A DNA stretch of 64,000 nt from Anodontia alba (GCA_964016985.1 OZ024823.1:134560112-134624111); one strand, 5' to 3'; counted from the first letter of the stretch, positions 20,280-31,096 are shown. Numbers and translations are program-made. Notes: a model not told the origin generated them from the letters alone.

Positions 20280-20410
20280 AACCCTTTCAGCCCTGCAGAT
20301 TAAAACAGATACCTGTGCAAACAATGTAGACCCAGATGAGATGGCTTGTTATGAGCTGTCTCATCAGGAGCTACACTGTTTGCCATTCTGTTTCCAATAT
20401 TAGACTGGAA
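20280..20410. mobile_element. Hairpin-core MITE fragment
   Basis: GCAAACAATGTAGACCCAGAT then GAGATGGCTTGTTATGAGC, GTCTCATCAGGAGCTACACT and GTTTGCC form the shared core hairpin, flanked by AACCCTTTCAGCCCTGCAG. The right terminus is not found. 20411-20640 is unassigned. Confidence 0.6.
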
Positions 20411-20647
20411 CCCCTATTTGCATCAGTGGACATGTCCAAATTCAAGGATCAAAGAATCCACTTCGGAAACCCAGGGAAGAAAATATTAATGAAGAGAGAA
20501 AGGTCTCTATTGATCCTGTAAATGCCAATGATGAGTTAAACACCACTAATTGTGACAATTATCTGATTATTAATCTGATCAATTGTAAGAAGAACTGATT
20601 GGATCAATAAGATATCCACAGGCTAATTCTCCTGATATGTAGCCCAA

Positions 20648-20836
20648 ATAGCTCCAGATTAATTTTTTTTTTCACCCAAAAAGTATGGACAGTTTCCTTA
20701 TTTCAGCATAAAACATAATGTTGTGGGTGCTCACGAGAAGTGCCCTGAGGTGCTTCTATTGAGTACCCACAACATATGTTTTCATGTAGAAATAAGAAAA
20801 ATATATGCGTGATAGCTTCTCTTATCTGGAGCTGTG
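20648..20836. mobile_element. MITE family B
   Basis: ATAGCTCCAGATTA at the left and TCTTATCTGGAGCTGTG at the right. The arms carry TGTTGTGGGTGCTCACGAGA and GAGTACCCACAACATATG with loop stem AGTGCCCTGAGGTGCTTCT. Confidence 0.85.
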
Positions 20837-20989
20837 CTCCAGTTGATGCTTTGCATGCTGAGTATAAATTTCAGCAAACCACATTCCTTAAAATATTGTT
20901 CTTAATTTTCGCAGGACATGATGTTGGAGTCATTCCATGCATGAAGTTTGACATTACTTGCAAATTACAATATGCATGAAATGTCAACC

Positions 20990-21395
20990 CCAATTTTCTG
21001 GAAAAAAAAAATAACAACAAAAAAAAAAAAAAAAAATGAAAACCAAGAAATAAAATGCCAATTTGCAGATTGATGAATTCGCCTGGAGTGTGCTAAATAT
21101 TAAAGACCTGTTACAGTCAGAGATTCTGACAAAATCAATAGACATTGCTCTAGAAATGAAGGTTTTGTTCAACCAAAACAAGGTCATTATTTTTCCTTTT
21201 CTCCATGTGTTAACCATGTTGTAGTACTCATTAGAATTGCTTCTGCAAAAAGCAACTGTAATGATTAACACAAAACATATTTTCAAAGAGAAAAACAAAA
21301 AAATATTTAGCTGGAGACTGAATAATCCATTTTATCTGAAGTCATGAAATTATTATGCTATTGTAATGCTCTATATTCGCTGTCAATACAAATAA
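20990..21395. other. Unassigned; poly-A tract and a family B-like trace
   Basis: Poly-A at 21001-21037. 21180-21350 has TTATTTTTCCTTTTCTCC and AAAATATTTAGCTGGAGACT that vaguely recall family B arms. A 104-codon minus-strand frame at 20984-21298 ends in a Phe-run encoded by the poly-A and is not a gene. Confidence 0.35.
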
Positions 21396-21611
21396 CCGTA
21401 TTTACCCTAAGTATTCGGACACCTCAACTCCTTACCATATATGTTCTAAAATTTGAGCCAGTACAATTCACTACCCAATGTTGTGTCTAAAAATTGCTGG
21501 ATGAGTGGCAAACAGTGTAGACCCAGATGAGACGCCGCATTCTGCGGCGTCTCATCTGGGTCTATACTGTTTGCTCAGGCCTGTCTGTCCGAATACATAT
21601 GGTAAATACGG
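21396..21611. mobile_element. MITE family G, complete
   Basis: Ends CCGTATTTACCCTAAGTATT and AATACATATGGTAAATACGG. The core is a near-perfect hairpin: AAACAGTGTAGACCCAGATG, AGACGCCGCATTCTGCGGCG and CATCTGGGTCTATACTGTTT (21509-21573). This is the best exemplar of the core module shared with families A and E and the 38.1-kb element. Confidence 0.92.
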
Positions 21612-21794
21612 AAGGTCCTTTATGCATCTATGAACAACAAAGACTGAGATCAGTCTGAACATTCACAAAGTCTGATTTGGGTCCCAAGGCTCCAGATAAC
21701 ACAGTCTGTCTGTCGCAGACACCAAAGAGTAACAATTCCAGTGGGTGCGTAGTTGACAAGTCTAGAAGTGGATAGCTGACAAAATTTCTGTTAG

Positions 21795-21974
21795 GATAAG
21801 AGGAGGTATCTACATATTATTTTCATCTCTCAATGAAAATGTATACTGTGGGTACTCTTTAGAAGTGCATCGCTGAGGTGCTTCTAATGAGTACCAACAA
21901 CACACGGTTTTTTTAGAGAAATAAGAAAATATCATTACTTTTCGGCTGAAAAACAGCCTCATTTAGAGTTATGG
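21795..21974. mobile_element. MITE family B
   Basis: GGATAAGAGGAGGTATC at the left. Central AGAAGTGCATCGCTGAGGTG / CTTCTAATGAGTACC and the right arm AGAGAAATAAGAAAATATCA are present. The right end GCCTCATTTAGAGTTATG is diverged. Confidence 0.8.
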
Positions 21975-22311
21975 GTCCTTCCCTTTGCACCACAGTTTCT
22001 ACAGTAAGACAAAAAGAACAAACTGATCAGTCAGCACATATGTGCAGATTCTTCTAGGTCTTTGCTGTTTGCATATGGGTTAAGATCCTTTAATGTGTAA
22101 CATGGTTCATTCTGTTTATCTAGAATTTGGATACACCTGAGTTTTCTGCATTTCTGCAAAGGCGACAACTTTTGCCATCAGGAAATTACTTTCCTAATAC
22201 ATGAATTTGAAATCTTCCAGGAATGAGGGTCCAAGGATGCACCAAATGCCATTTTAGGACAAGCAGCTGTGCAGTTCGGAAAAACAACTCTGCCAATCTC
22301 TTTATCCTTCA
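21975..22311. other. Unassigned, partly open on the minus strand
   Basis: 22050-22090 may be a worn core hairpin (GCTGTTTGCATATGGG). The minus strand of about 22175-22310 has a 45-codon open stretch without recognisable domain, convincing splice sites or start, so no gene is called. Confidence 0.3.
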
Positions 22312-22501
22312 TTAGCCCTTGCCATACTGAATAAATTAAGATGCCACGCCCACTTCTAATTTTCAGCCAAATCAGATTACTTGATCCAGGTTATTGATAA
22401 AAAATCACATACATAATGACAAACAGTGCAGATCCAGATCAATTCTGGATCTACACCATTTGCAAACTCAGCATATCTGGGCTCTGCAGAACCAGGGTTA
22501 A
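22312..22501. mobile_element. MITE family A
   Basis: Left end TTAGCCCTTGCCATACTGAA (TTAA mutated to TTAG), right end GCAGAACCAGGGTTAA at 22501. Half of the central stem is lost (only CAGATCAATTCTGGATC remains). Confidence 0.85.
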
Positions 22502-22629
22502 TAATGGTGGCTAACGGCTAGATAATGAATAAAGGTTCTCAATATAATTTCCCAAATTTAACCTTAAAGTAATACTCTAGGTAAAAAATACTCTAGGTAA
22601 AATCTTTCAGAGACAGTTTGAATTTGTTT

Positions 22630-22812
22630 TCTAATTCCACCCCTCACCCTAAAAAAACAAAAAAACAAAAACAAGATTTGACATTTCATGTCAATTGTTC
22701 CAATTGGAGACAATTTCCATTAAATGTCAAATCCTGTTTTCTGGGGGAAAAAAAAGAAAAATATCACTTATTTCGCTATTAACTGTTGTCTGCTGAATTA
22801 GCCCAGAGAATG
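22630..22812. mobile_element. MITE family F
   Basis: AAGATTTGACATTTCATGTC, AATTGGAGACAATTTCCATT, GTCAAATCCTGTTTTCTGGG and GTTGTCTGCTGAATTAGCCC give the right two-thirds of the family; the left terminus is unclear. Confidence 0.8.
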
Positions 22813-22835
22813 GTAAAGGTTAAAAGAGCTTATCC

Positions 22836-23028
22836 CATAGCTACAGATAAGAGGGGGTATCCACATAATATTTTTCTTATTTCTCAATGAAAACATATGT
22901 TGTGGGTACTCATTAGAAGCGCCTCGCCGAGGCGCTTCTAATGAGTACCCACAATACATGTTTTCATTGAGAAATAAGAAAGATATCAGCAGTTTTCGGA
23001 TGAAAAAAGTACCTTATCTGTTACTATG
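22836..23028. mobile_element. MITE family B, best-preserved copy
   Basis: Ends CATAGCTACAGATAAGAGGG and CCTTATCTGTTACTATG. An uninterrupted stem runs through TTGTGGGTACTCATTAGAAG and CGCCTCGCCGAGGCG to its complement. It carries AATATTTTTCTTATTTCTC subterminally. Confidence 0.93.
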
Positions 23029-23090
23029 TTAAATATCCCATTGATGCTCCATATTACCTTTTGCTTGACTGGCTTTTTGCTGTGTGATAT

Positions 23091-23465
23091 TAAAGGGAAT
23101 GGATACACTTCCAAGGGAGGCAACTGTTAAAAATTTGTTTGCCTCCCTTCTGAAAAATGGTGTACTCTAAAAGGAAAGAAATTTGCCCCAAACGGATACA
23201 CTTCCAGGGAAGGTAACTCAGTCAAAACTGATTTTTGCCCTCTTTCAGAAAAATGGTCTGTTCTAATTTAGGAAAGAATATGCTCTCGACATCTGATCTA
23301 AAACGAAAGTATTTGCTCCTCTCCAAAGATGCAAATACTTTCCTTTAGAGCAGACCCCTTTTTAAAAGGCGCTTGGCATATAAGAAAGCACAGGAATGCA
23401 CAAAAGTTGTCTTCTTTGTAAAATAAATGGCAGAAAACACCACCAGGTGTATCCATTTACCTTAA
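23091..23465. mobile_element. MITE family I (GTATCCATTT ends)
   Basis: Ends TAAAGGGAATGGATACACTT and GGTGTATCCATTTACCTTA. It contains paired AGGAAAGAAATTTGC / GCAAATACTTTCCTTTAGAG arms. A relative with a nested family A element is at 42261-42700. 23466-23690 is unassigned. Confidence 0.75.
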
Positions 23466-23694
23466 AAGAGGGGAATCCAAAATAGATACTGAAGCTGATT
23501 ACGGAATTTAAATTTTAAAATTCACGAGAGAAAACAGCTGTTGCTGTCGTTAAATTAAAAGCTTGCAATTAGTGCAGTACCTGTTGATGCAACTAACAAA
23601 TGCAGAATGTGCAATAAACAGAGATCCAGATAAAGTTGTACTCGTAAGGTAATTTTCAAATTCTTGCACCAAAATCATTTTCTTATGGGTACTG

Positions 23695-24935
23695 AGAAAA
23701 CTTGGGAGTGGAGAAGTGGATTGTGCGACTGGTGCATGGTATGTAAACCAATGTGCAGAGCCATGTCCATGTTGGTGAGGGGTACAGTGAAGAGTTTAAG
23801 TGAAGATTGTTCATCAAGGCTTGGTACTCAGCCTGCTGCTCTTCATCATTGTGCTTAAAGCCTTGTCACGCGAGTTCCGCTCGGGGTCCCCTGGGAGGAC
23901 CCCTATGCCGATGACCTTGTTATCATCACCGAATCGCTCAAAGAATGAGTCAGAAGGCTCTTGACTTGGAAAGAAGCAATAGAGGAGAAAGGACTAACTG
24001 AGAGTAAATGCAGGAAAGACGAAGCTCTTGATCTGTGGTATGGGACTGGACCTCCTGCAGAGTTCAGGTGAGTTTCCATGTGCCGTCTGTCGGACTGGAG
24101 TAGGCAGCAACGGCATCTTCTGCAACGACTGCAAGCACTCTGGTGCACAAGAAATGCAGTGGGCTCAAGCGCTTGACAAAGGACCTTGATTACAGATGTA
24201 CACGGTGCCAGGGAACTTCAGGCCCCTTGGACGGCAGACCACAGAGGGAAGTCCAAGTCGGACCTGACAAGCTGGAGATGGTAGCTTCCTTTTGCTAACT
24301 AGGACACATGCTCTCAGCAGCCGGTGGCTGTGAACTTTCAACTACAACATGTGTGAAAACTGCCTGGAAGAATTCAAGGAGCTGCTACCAGTCCTCTCTT
24401 CCTGCCATCTCTCTTTCAAGACACACGGCCGTGTGTACAGCTCTTGTGTGTGGAGCAATATGCTCCATGCCAGTGAGACTTGGCCATTGACAAAGCCAAA
24501 CCTCCAGCATCTGCAGGGAAATGACAGGGCAATGATCAGACAGATCTGCAATGTCAAGCCACAAGACATTGTCACCACCGGGTCCACTGAGCTGCTTGAG
24601 TGGCTTGGCATTGAGGATCTGGACCTCATTCTGAAGGAGAGAAGGCTCTGCTGGTATGGAAATGAGGAACGCTCCAATGGGGCAGTTAAGACAGCCTATG
24701 ACATACAGGTTGATGGAAAGCATGGGCCTGGGATGACACGGAAGCAGCTGACAAAGATGGATTGCAGAGAGTGGAAGCTCTCGGTTATCGACCCTCATGA
24801 TAGACATACCTGGAGATCTGGTGTGAGATCAGCGACGCGTGCAGCAAGCCAGCTACCTGGAAGGGGGCTCACTGATGTGGATGTTGCCCCTGTACCTGCA
24901 AGCTAATCAAAAATCCAATGATGATGATGATGATG
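23695..24935 (+). pseudogene. LINE copy 2: non-LTR reverse transcriptase, 5'-truncated and frameshifted
   Basis: It starts at the block EWIVRLV-GMY. The catalytic YADDLVII motif is at 23904-23927. Then come RVNAGKTKLLICGMGLDLL and the PHD-like finger (C-A-V-C at about 24079-24090, intact final CTRC at about 24197-24208, but a 1-base insertion in the KHW-VH part near 24140 breaks the frame). Downstream are CYLG-like, HASETWPLTKPNLQHLQGND, ELLEWLGIEDLDLILKERRL and DPHDRHTWRSGVRSA, ending PGRGLTDVDVAPVPAS with a stop at 24904. A (GAT)n tail lies at 24917-24940. It is longer than copy 1 on the 5' side, and several frameshifts make it a pseudogene. Confidence 0.92.
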
Positions 24936-24944
24936 ATACATGAT

Positions 24945-25483
24945 GTTTTCTCCAATATAATTCTATGGGGAAAAAATCCAAACTCAAGGGTGAATAACTC
25001 TAAAGTGACTGATCCAATCGGGCCTAACTTTGATCTCATTAAAGTTTTTATGCCTCACTTCACAGTTCATGTTACCTGCAAGTTTGACAAAGATGAAATC
25101 AAAGGTAACTGAGAAAAGTTAGAGACATCTTTTTTTTCTCACAGCTTCAGAGCATGTTACTCCAAAATGACAATACATGTAATTAAGATATGACCAAAAT
25201 TCAAACTCGGCTGAGATTTTATGCCTGGACTCATTCCCTGTAAGTTTGATGAAGATTGAACTCATAGTAACTGAGAGAAGATGGAGACACCCTCCCCTCC
25301 CACCACCACCACCACCATCCAAAAGAGGCTACTGATAAATTTTGACTAAAATCGGCCCACTATTCTTGGAGATATATTTGTTCAAAAGTGAGGATGAAGG
25401 AGAACGGACGAAAACGGATGCCAGAGCCTTGCTATACTATAAGCTCACCTTGTGAGCCTTCGGCTCCTGTGAGCTAAAACTAA
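24945..25483 (+). mobile_element. 3' part of a hairpin-ended array element
   Basis: Phrases such as CAAGTTTGACAAAGATGAA and CTGTAAGTTTGATGAAGATT repeat at an interval of about 155 bp. A GGACGAAAACGG box precedes the terminal hairpin AGCTCACCTTGTGAGC ... GTGAGCTAAAA. It is 5'-truncated and abuts the LINE tail. Confidence 0.7.
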
Positions 25484-25504
25484 TAATAATCGGTACTTCC
25501 AATA

Positions 25505-26565
25505 AACAAGAGGCCCACGGGCCACAACTCGCTCACCTGAGTGAAACCGCCACTGCAGATATGCACATGGCATGCAACATTTTTCCAATACTCTTATGAC
25601 AAGGCAATGGCTTAAACAGTTTTTGAAATATCTTGCTTACAAGGTTAAAATGCTGAAATTTTCTAAACGTTACAAGTAAAATAAGTCACCCCCAATGCCT
25701 CCTACCAACTTTTGAGTCAACTGGCATTTCGGTGCAGTAGAAGAAGCAAAAAATAGATTTTCAAGATGGCTGCCATCTTGGATTTCCAATCGGAATGATT
25801 ATAGCTATTTTCTGATCTACAAGTCACCCTGATGCTTCCTACTAAGTTTCAAGTCAATTGACTTTTAGTTTTAAGAGAAGAAGCGAAAAATAGATTTTCA
25901 AGATGGCTGTCATGGAGGCCATCTTGGATTTCTAATTGGCACGATTTGAGCTATTTTTTATGTACAAGTCATCCCGATGCTTCCTAGCAAGTTTGGAGTC
26001 AATTGGCCTTTCGGTTCAGGAGAAGAAGCGAAAAATAGCTTTTCAAGATGGCTGCCATGGTGGCCATCTTGGATTTCTAATCAGCACAATTTTAGCTATT
26101 TTTGATTTATAAGTCACCTCAATGCTTCCTAACCAGTTTGGAGTCAACTGGCTTTTGGGTTTCGGAGTAGAAGCGAAAAATAGATTTTCAAGATGGCTGC
26201 CATGGTGGCCATCTTGGAATTTGGACCGACACGATTTTAGCTATATTTGATCTACAAGTCACCCTGATGCTTCCTAGCAAGTTTGGAGTCAATTGGCCTT
26301 TCGGTTCAGGAGAAGAAGCGAAAAAGATTTTCAAGATGGCGGCCATGGCGGCCATCTTGGATTTCCGATCGGAACGATTTTAGCTATTTTTTTTATCTAC
26401 ATTTCACCCTGATGCTTCCTACCAAGTATCGAGTCAATTGGCCCTGGGGTGTAGGAAGAGTAGGCCTTTAAAGCAATTGTTCACGCCGCATGACCCATGA
26501 TGGACGACGGACATTGACTGACCACAATAGCTCACCATGCGCACTTCATGCTCAGGTGAGCTAAA
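25505..26565 (+). mobile_element. Array element with 145-bp CAAGATGGC units
   Basis: It starts ACAAGAGGCCCACGGGCCAC, then CGCTCACCTGAGTGAAAC. Five units begin CAAGATGGC at 25762, 25899, 26044, 26189 and 26332 (137-145 bp apart). Each carries the near-palindrome CAAGATGGCNGCCATGGNGG then CCATCTTGG, plus TTTTAGCTATTTTTGATCTA and AAGTCACCCTGATGCTTCCT. It ends with AATAGCTCACCATGCG ... CAGGTGAGCTAAAA. No ORF beyond the periodic frames. Confidence 0.85.
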
Positions 26566-28435
26566 AATCTGAGCAAATTTGGCTCAGTGGCTTCAGAGAA
26601 GTCGTCAAATTCTCAACAATTTTCCCATATAAATGTTATGGGGCTCATACAAATGCATGGGGAAGCAAACTTGACCTTGCCGTAAAAAGGTCAAATGTCA
26701 ACGTACGATAATCTTTTCAGCAATTTTGGTAGATCTCCTGTCCCTGATGATTTGTGCACAGATTTAGCCCCAAGGCATCCTCAGTTCTGAAGAAGAAGAT
26801 TTTTAAAGGGTCTTACCATATATGGGCATGGTGGCCATCTTGGTTGACCTACCGCGACCTTTTTAGCAATCTTTCGTTCCCCTGACTTAAGAAGGCACAA
26901 TATGAAATGTGAGCAAATTTGGCTCAGTGGCTTCAGAGAAGAAGAAATTTAAAATTCTCAACAATTTTCCTATTCAAATGTATGGGGCTCATACAAATGC
27001 ATAGGGAAGCAAACTTGATCCTGCCGTAAAAAGGTCAAATGTCAACGTACGACAATTCTTTTGGCAACTTTGGTAGACCTCTCCTTCCCGATGATTTGTG
27101 CAAAGATTCAGCCCCAAGGCATTCTCGGTTCTGGAGAAGAAGATTTTTAAAGGTTTTTACCATATATGGGCATGGTGGCCATCTTGGTCAACGGACCGCG
27201 ACAATTTTAGCAATCTTTTGTTTCCCCACACTAAGGTGGCTCCATATGAAATTTGAACAAAATTAGCTCAGAAGCTTCAGAGGATAAGTCGTTTGAAACT
27301 CTTAACAACTTTCCCATTCAAATGTATAGAGCTCATACAAATGCATAGGGAAGCGAACTTGACCTTGCCGTAAAAAGGTCAAACGTCAACGTACGACAAT
27401 TCTTTTAGCACCTTTGGTTGACCTCTCGTCCCCGATGATTCATGCAAAGATTCAGCCCCAAGGCATCCTCGGTTATGGAGAAGATTTTTAAAGGTTTTTA
27501 CCATATATGGACATGGCAGCCATCTTGGTCAACGGACCATGACAATTTTAGCAATCTTTCGTTCCCCCACCTTTAGGTGGCTCCATATGAAATTTGAACA
27601 AAATTAGCTCAGAGGCTTCAGAGGAGAAGTCGTTTGAAACTCTTAACAATTTTCCCATTCAAATGTATAGAGCTCATACAAATGCATAGGGAAGCGAACT
27701 TGACCTTGCCGTAAAAAGGTCAAACGTCAACGTACGACAATTCTTTTAGCAACTTTGGTTGACCTCTTGTCCCCGATGATTCGTGCAAAGATTCAGCCCC
27801 AAGGCATCCTCGGTTATGGAGAAGAAGATTTTTAAAGGTTTTTACCATACATGGGCATGGCGGCCATCTTGGTCAACGGACCGCGACAATTTTAGCAATC
27901 TTTTGTTTCCCCACCCTAAGGTGGCTCCATATGAAATTTGAACAAAATTAGCTCAGAGGCTTCTGAGGAGAAGTCGTTTGAAACTCTTAACAATTTTCCC
28001 ATTCAAATGTATAGAGCTCATATAAATGCATAGGGAAGCGAACTTGACCTTGCCATAAAAAGGTCAAACGTCAACGTACGACAATTCTTTTAGCAACTTT
28101 GGTTGACCTCCCGTCCCCGATGATTCATGCAAAGATTCAGCCCCAAGGCATCCTCGGTTATGGAGAAGAAGATTTTTAAAGGTTTTTACCATATATGGGC
28201 ATGGCGGCCATCTTAGTCGACGGACCGCGACCATTTTAGCAATCTTTCGTTCCCCCACCCTAAGGAGGCTCCATATGAAATTTGAGCAAAATTGGCTCAG
28301 CGGCTTCAGAGGAGAAGTCGTTTGAAAATGTTAACGGACGGACGGACGGACGCACGGACGGACGCACGGACGGACGGACGACGGACGAAAAGTGATCACA
28401 ATAGCTCATCCTGAGCAGAGCTCAGGTGAGCTAAA
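26566..28435 (+). mobile_element. Array element with 340-bp units
   Basis: Five units marked by AACTTGACCTTGCCGTAAAA recur at 26689, 27012, 27357, 27697 and 28041 (spacing 323-345 bp). Each also has TGGGCATGGCGGCCATCTTG, GACAATTTTAGCAATCTTTC and TCAGCCCCAAGGCATCCTCG. A (GGAC)n-type block at 28331-28390 precedes the terminal hairpin AGCTCATCCTGAGC ... GCTCAGGTGAGCTAAAA. The later units are more alike than the first, so expansion is recent at the 3' side. Confidence 0.85.
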
Positions 28436-28794
28436 AAGTTGATAGCAGATTTTCTGCCAATTCAAAATGCGTAAGTCACTGAAATTGCAATTTAGTGCTG
28501 ACTTCAATGGTGATTTTAGTGACAATATCAGTGAAATAGGATTTTTTTCCAGACATAACAAACTTGTGGTACATGTAGATGCAAAACTGATTTTTATAGG
28601 CCTAGATGGAATTTTGATGGCAAAAGATGGAAAATGGTGCTGATGCCAGAGCAACAAACTGGAAGTTGAACAGTAGGTGGGACAACGACACACCGAATAA
28701 TTTGCACATCAGCACAGAATATACAATGTAGAAGGAATATAATTACAAATGTGAAATATAATAATTTTTTCCGCATGCATAATAAATAATTTTA
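28436..28794. other. Unassigned, no gene seen
   Basis: AT-rich. Minus-strand open frames of 60-95 codons overlap each other in different frames without recognisable motif or consistent start context. Confidence 0.35.
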
Positions 28795-30370
28795 CAAGAG
28801 TGCCATGATGGCCCTGTAACATTCACCAGAGGTATCATAGCACTTAGAGAACCTGATCTAGAACAGATCAAGGCAAACCTTTTGACCAAAATTCATGATG
28901 ATTATATTAACAAGTCTGAATCAATTTGCCTTTCGGTTCCAGAGCAGTTCAATATTGATTTTCAAGATGGTGGCCATCCTGGATTTCCAGTCAGAACAAT
29001 TTTAGCTACTTCTGATCTACAAGTCACCTCGATACTTCCAATGAACTTTGAGTCAACTGCCCTTTTGGTTCAGGAGAAAAAGTTCTGATCAGAATGATTT
29101 TAGCTATTTTTGATCAACAAGTCCTTCTGATACTTCCTATTAAATTTCGAGTCAATGGACCTTACTATTCAGGAGAAGAAGTTAAAAACAGGTTTTCAAG
29201 ATGGCAACTGTGGGGGCCATCTTGTATTTCTGATCGGAGCAATTTTAGCTATTTTTTATCTACAAGTCACCTTGATGATTCTTATCAAATTTCAAGTCAA
29301 TTGGACTTTCGTTAAGGAGAAGAAACAAAAATTAGATGTTCAAGATGGCTACCATGGCGGCCATCTTGGATTTCCTATATAAACGGTTTTAGCTATTTTG
29401 ATCTACCAGTCACCTCTATGCTTTCTACCAAGTTTCAAGTCAGTTGGCCTTTCAGTTAAGAAGAAGCTAAAAATAGATGGCGGCCATCTTTGATTTCTGA
29501 TCAGAACAATTTTTTTTATCTACTTTTGATCTAAAATTCACCCCAAAGCTTCGGTTCGAGTCAATTGGCATTTTGGTTCAGGAGAAGAGGTGAAAAATAG
29601 ATTTTGAAGATGGCCCCCATGGCGGCCTTCTTGAATTTCCGATCAGAACGATTTTAGCTATTTTTGATCTGCAAGTCACCCTGAAGCTTCCTATCAAGTT
29701 TCCAGCCAATTGGCCTTTCGCTTCAGGAGAAGAAGTGAAAAATAGATTTTCAAGATGGCCGCCCTGGTGGCCATCTTGGATTTCCAATAGGGACTATTTT
29801 AGCTATTTTTGATCTACAAGTCACCACGATGCTTCCTATCAAGTTTCAAGTCAATAAACCTTTCTTGGATTTACGTTCAGAATGATTTTATTTATTTTTT
29901 ATCTATAAGTCACCCCAATGCTTCCTACCAAGTTTCGAGTCAATTGGCTTTTGGGTTTAGGAGAAGAAGCGAAAATTAGATATTCAAGATGGCTATCTTG
30001 GATTTCCGATCTGAACAATTTTAGCTATTTTTGATCTATAAGTCACCCTGATGCTTCCTACCAAGTTTGGAGTCAATTGGTCGTGCGGTTCAGGAGAAGC
30101 AAAAAATAGATTTTCAAGATGACGGCTGTGGCGTCCATCTTGGATTTCCGATCAGCACAATTTTAGCTTTTTTGATCTACAAGTGCCCCCCTCCCCCCTC
30201 TGCCCCCTCCCCCTCCCCCCACCCCCCCCTCCCCGATGCTTCCTGCCAGGTATTGAGTCAATTGGCTTAGAAGTGTAGGAGGAGTAGGCTTTTAAAGCAA
30301 TTGTTGACGCCGCGTGATGGACGACAGCCATTGACTGACCACAATAGCTCACCATCAGGTGAGCTAAAAA
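28795..30370 (+). mobile_element. Array element with 145-bp CAAGATGGC units, second locus
   Basis: It begins CAAGAGTGCCATGATGGCCC. Units with AAGATGG and GCCATCTTGGATTTC recur at about 28963, 29197, 29341, 29475, 29606, 29751, 29985 and 30114. A C-rich tract interrupts at 30183-30235. It ends ATAGCTCACCATCAGGTGAGCTAAAA. More diverged than the 25.5-26.5 kb array. Confidence 0.82.
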
Positions 30371-30870
30371 ACCAAGGACCCCAAGGGGAAGCAATTTTTT
30401 TTGGCTTTTCTTCATATTTTTTCCCTTATTTCAAGAATAATTTCACAATTTCTTTAAAAAAAATATTTTCTCTAGAAGCAGCATACATTGGCAAAGAATT
30501 TTATATAGTTTTTTTTATGCCTATCTTAAACTTCAGATTTTACTGAATTTTTCATCTGTTGTGGGGTATGCCAAAACATCCTGAAACTAGACATGTGTCC
30601 AAAGTATAAAATGCTTCTGCCCTTTGGACCCTTAGTCTGACCCAAGAGCATGACCCAGGAGCAACTCTAACACTGAGTTGAAGATTTAGATCTGGATAAT
30701 AGCATACCAAATTACAACTTCCAAGCATATAAGGTACCCAAGTTATGATCTCCAAGAGAAATCTGTATGTAAATGTCAGATTAAATTTGAATGTAAAATT
30801 AAACATTTGCTAGACTCTAGATGTACACAAATATGAAAAAAAAAACATCATAGTAAAAAAATCATGAAAT
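30371..30870. other. Unassigned, no gene seen
   Basis: AT-rich. GGGGTATGCCAAAACATCC at 30560-30578 is the only distinctive phrase. No repeat ends or protein-like frames. Confidence 0.35.
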
Positions 30871-30879
30871 ATTTTTTGT

Positions 30880-31065
30880 CATTCTCTCCCTTCAGCTGAT
30901 TCAAGTAGGGCAGTTGTCAGTTTCTGGCAAAAGAATGTGCATAAGTACTGGTTACGTAACCACTTAGAGGATTAAGCCTGCCCAGGAAAAAGTATGGATA
31001 GGTAACTGACCACACCCAACATGACCCTAAACAAATGGGTTGACTGGGCCGTAAAACACAAACCC
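30880..31065 (+). mobile_element. SINE-1, headless copy
   Basis: CATTCTCTCCCTTCAGCTGA, GGGCAGTTGTCAGTTTCTGG, AAGAATGTGCATAAGTACTG, GGATTAAGCCTGCCCAGG and GGGTTGACTGGGCCGTAAAA follow the SINE-1 body in the sense direction. The tRNA-like head is missing. Confidence 0.85.
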
Positions 31066-31096
31066 AGTAGTTCCCACTTTCACAGCAAAATATAGT

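Noticed and set aside
22175..22310. Minus-strand exon candidate
   Set aside because: Open for about 45 codons, but the acceptor side lacks a pyrimidine tract, the donor (AAAGTAATT) is weak, and one border coincides with a MITE end.
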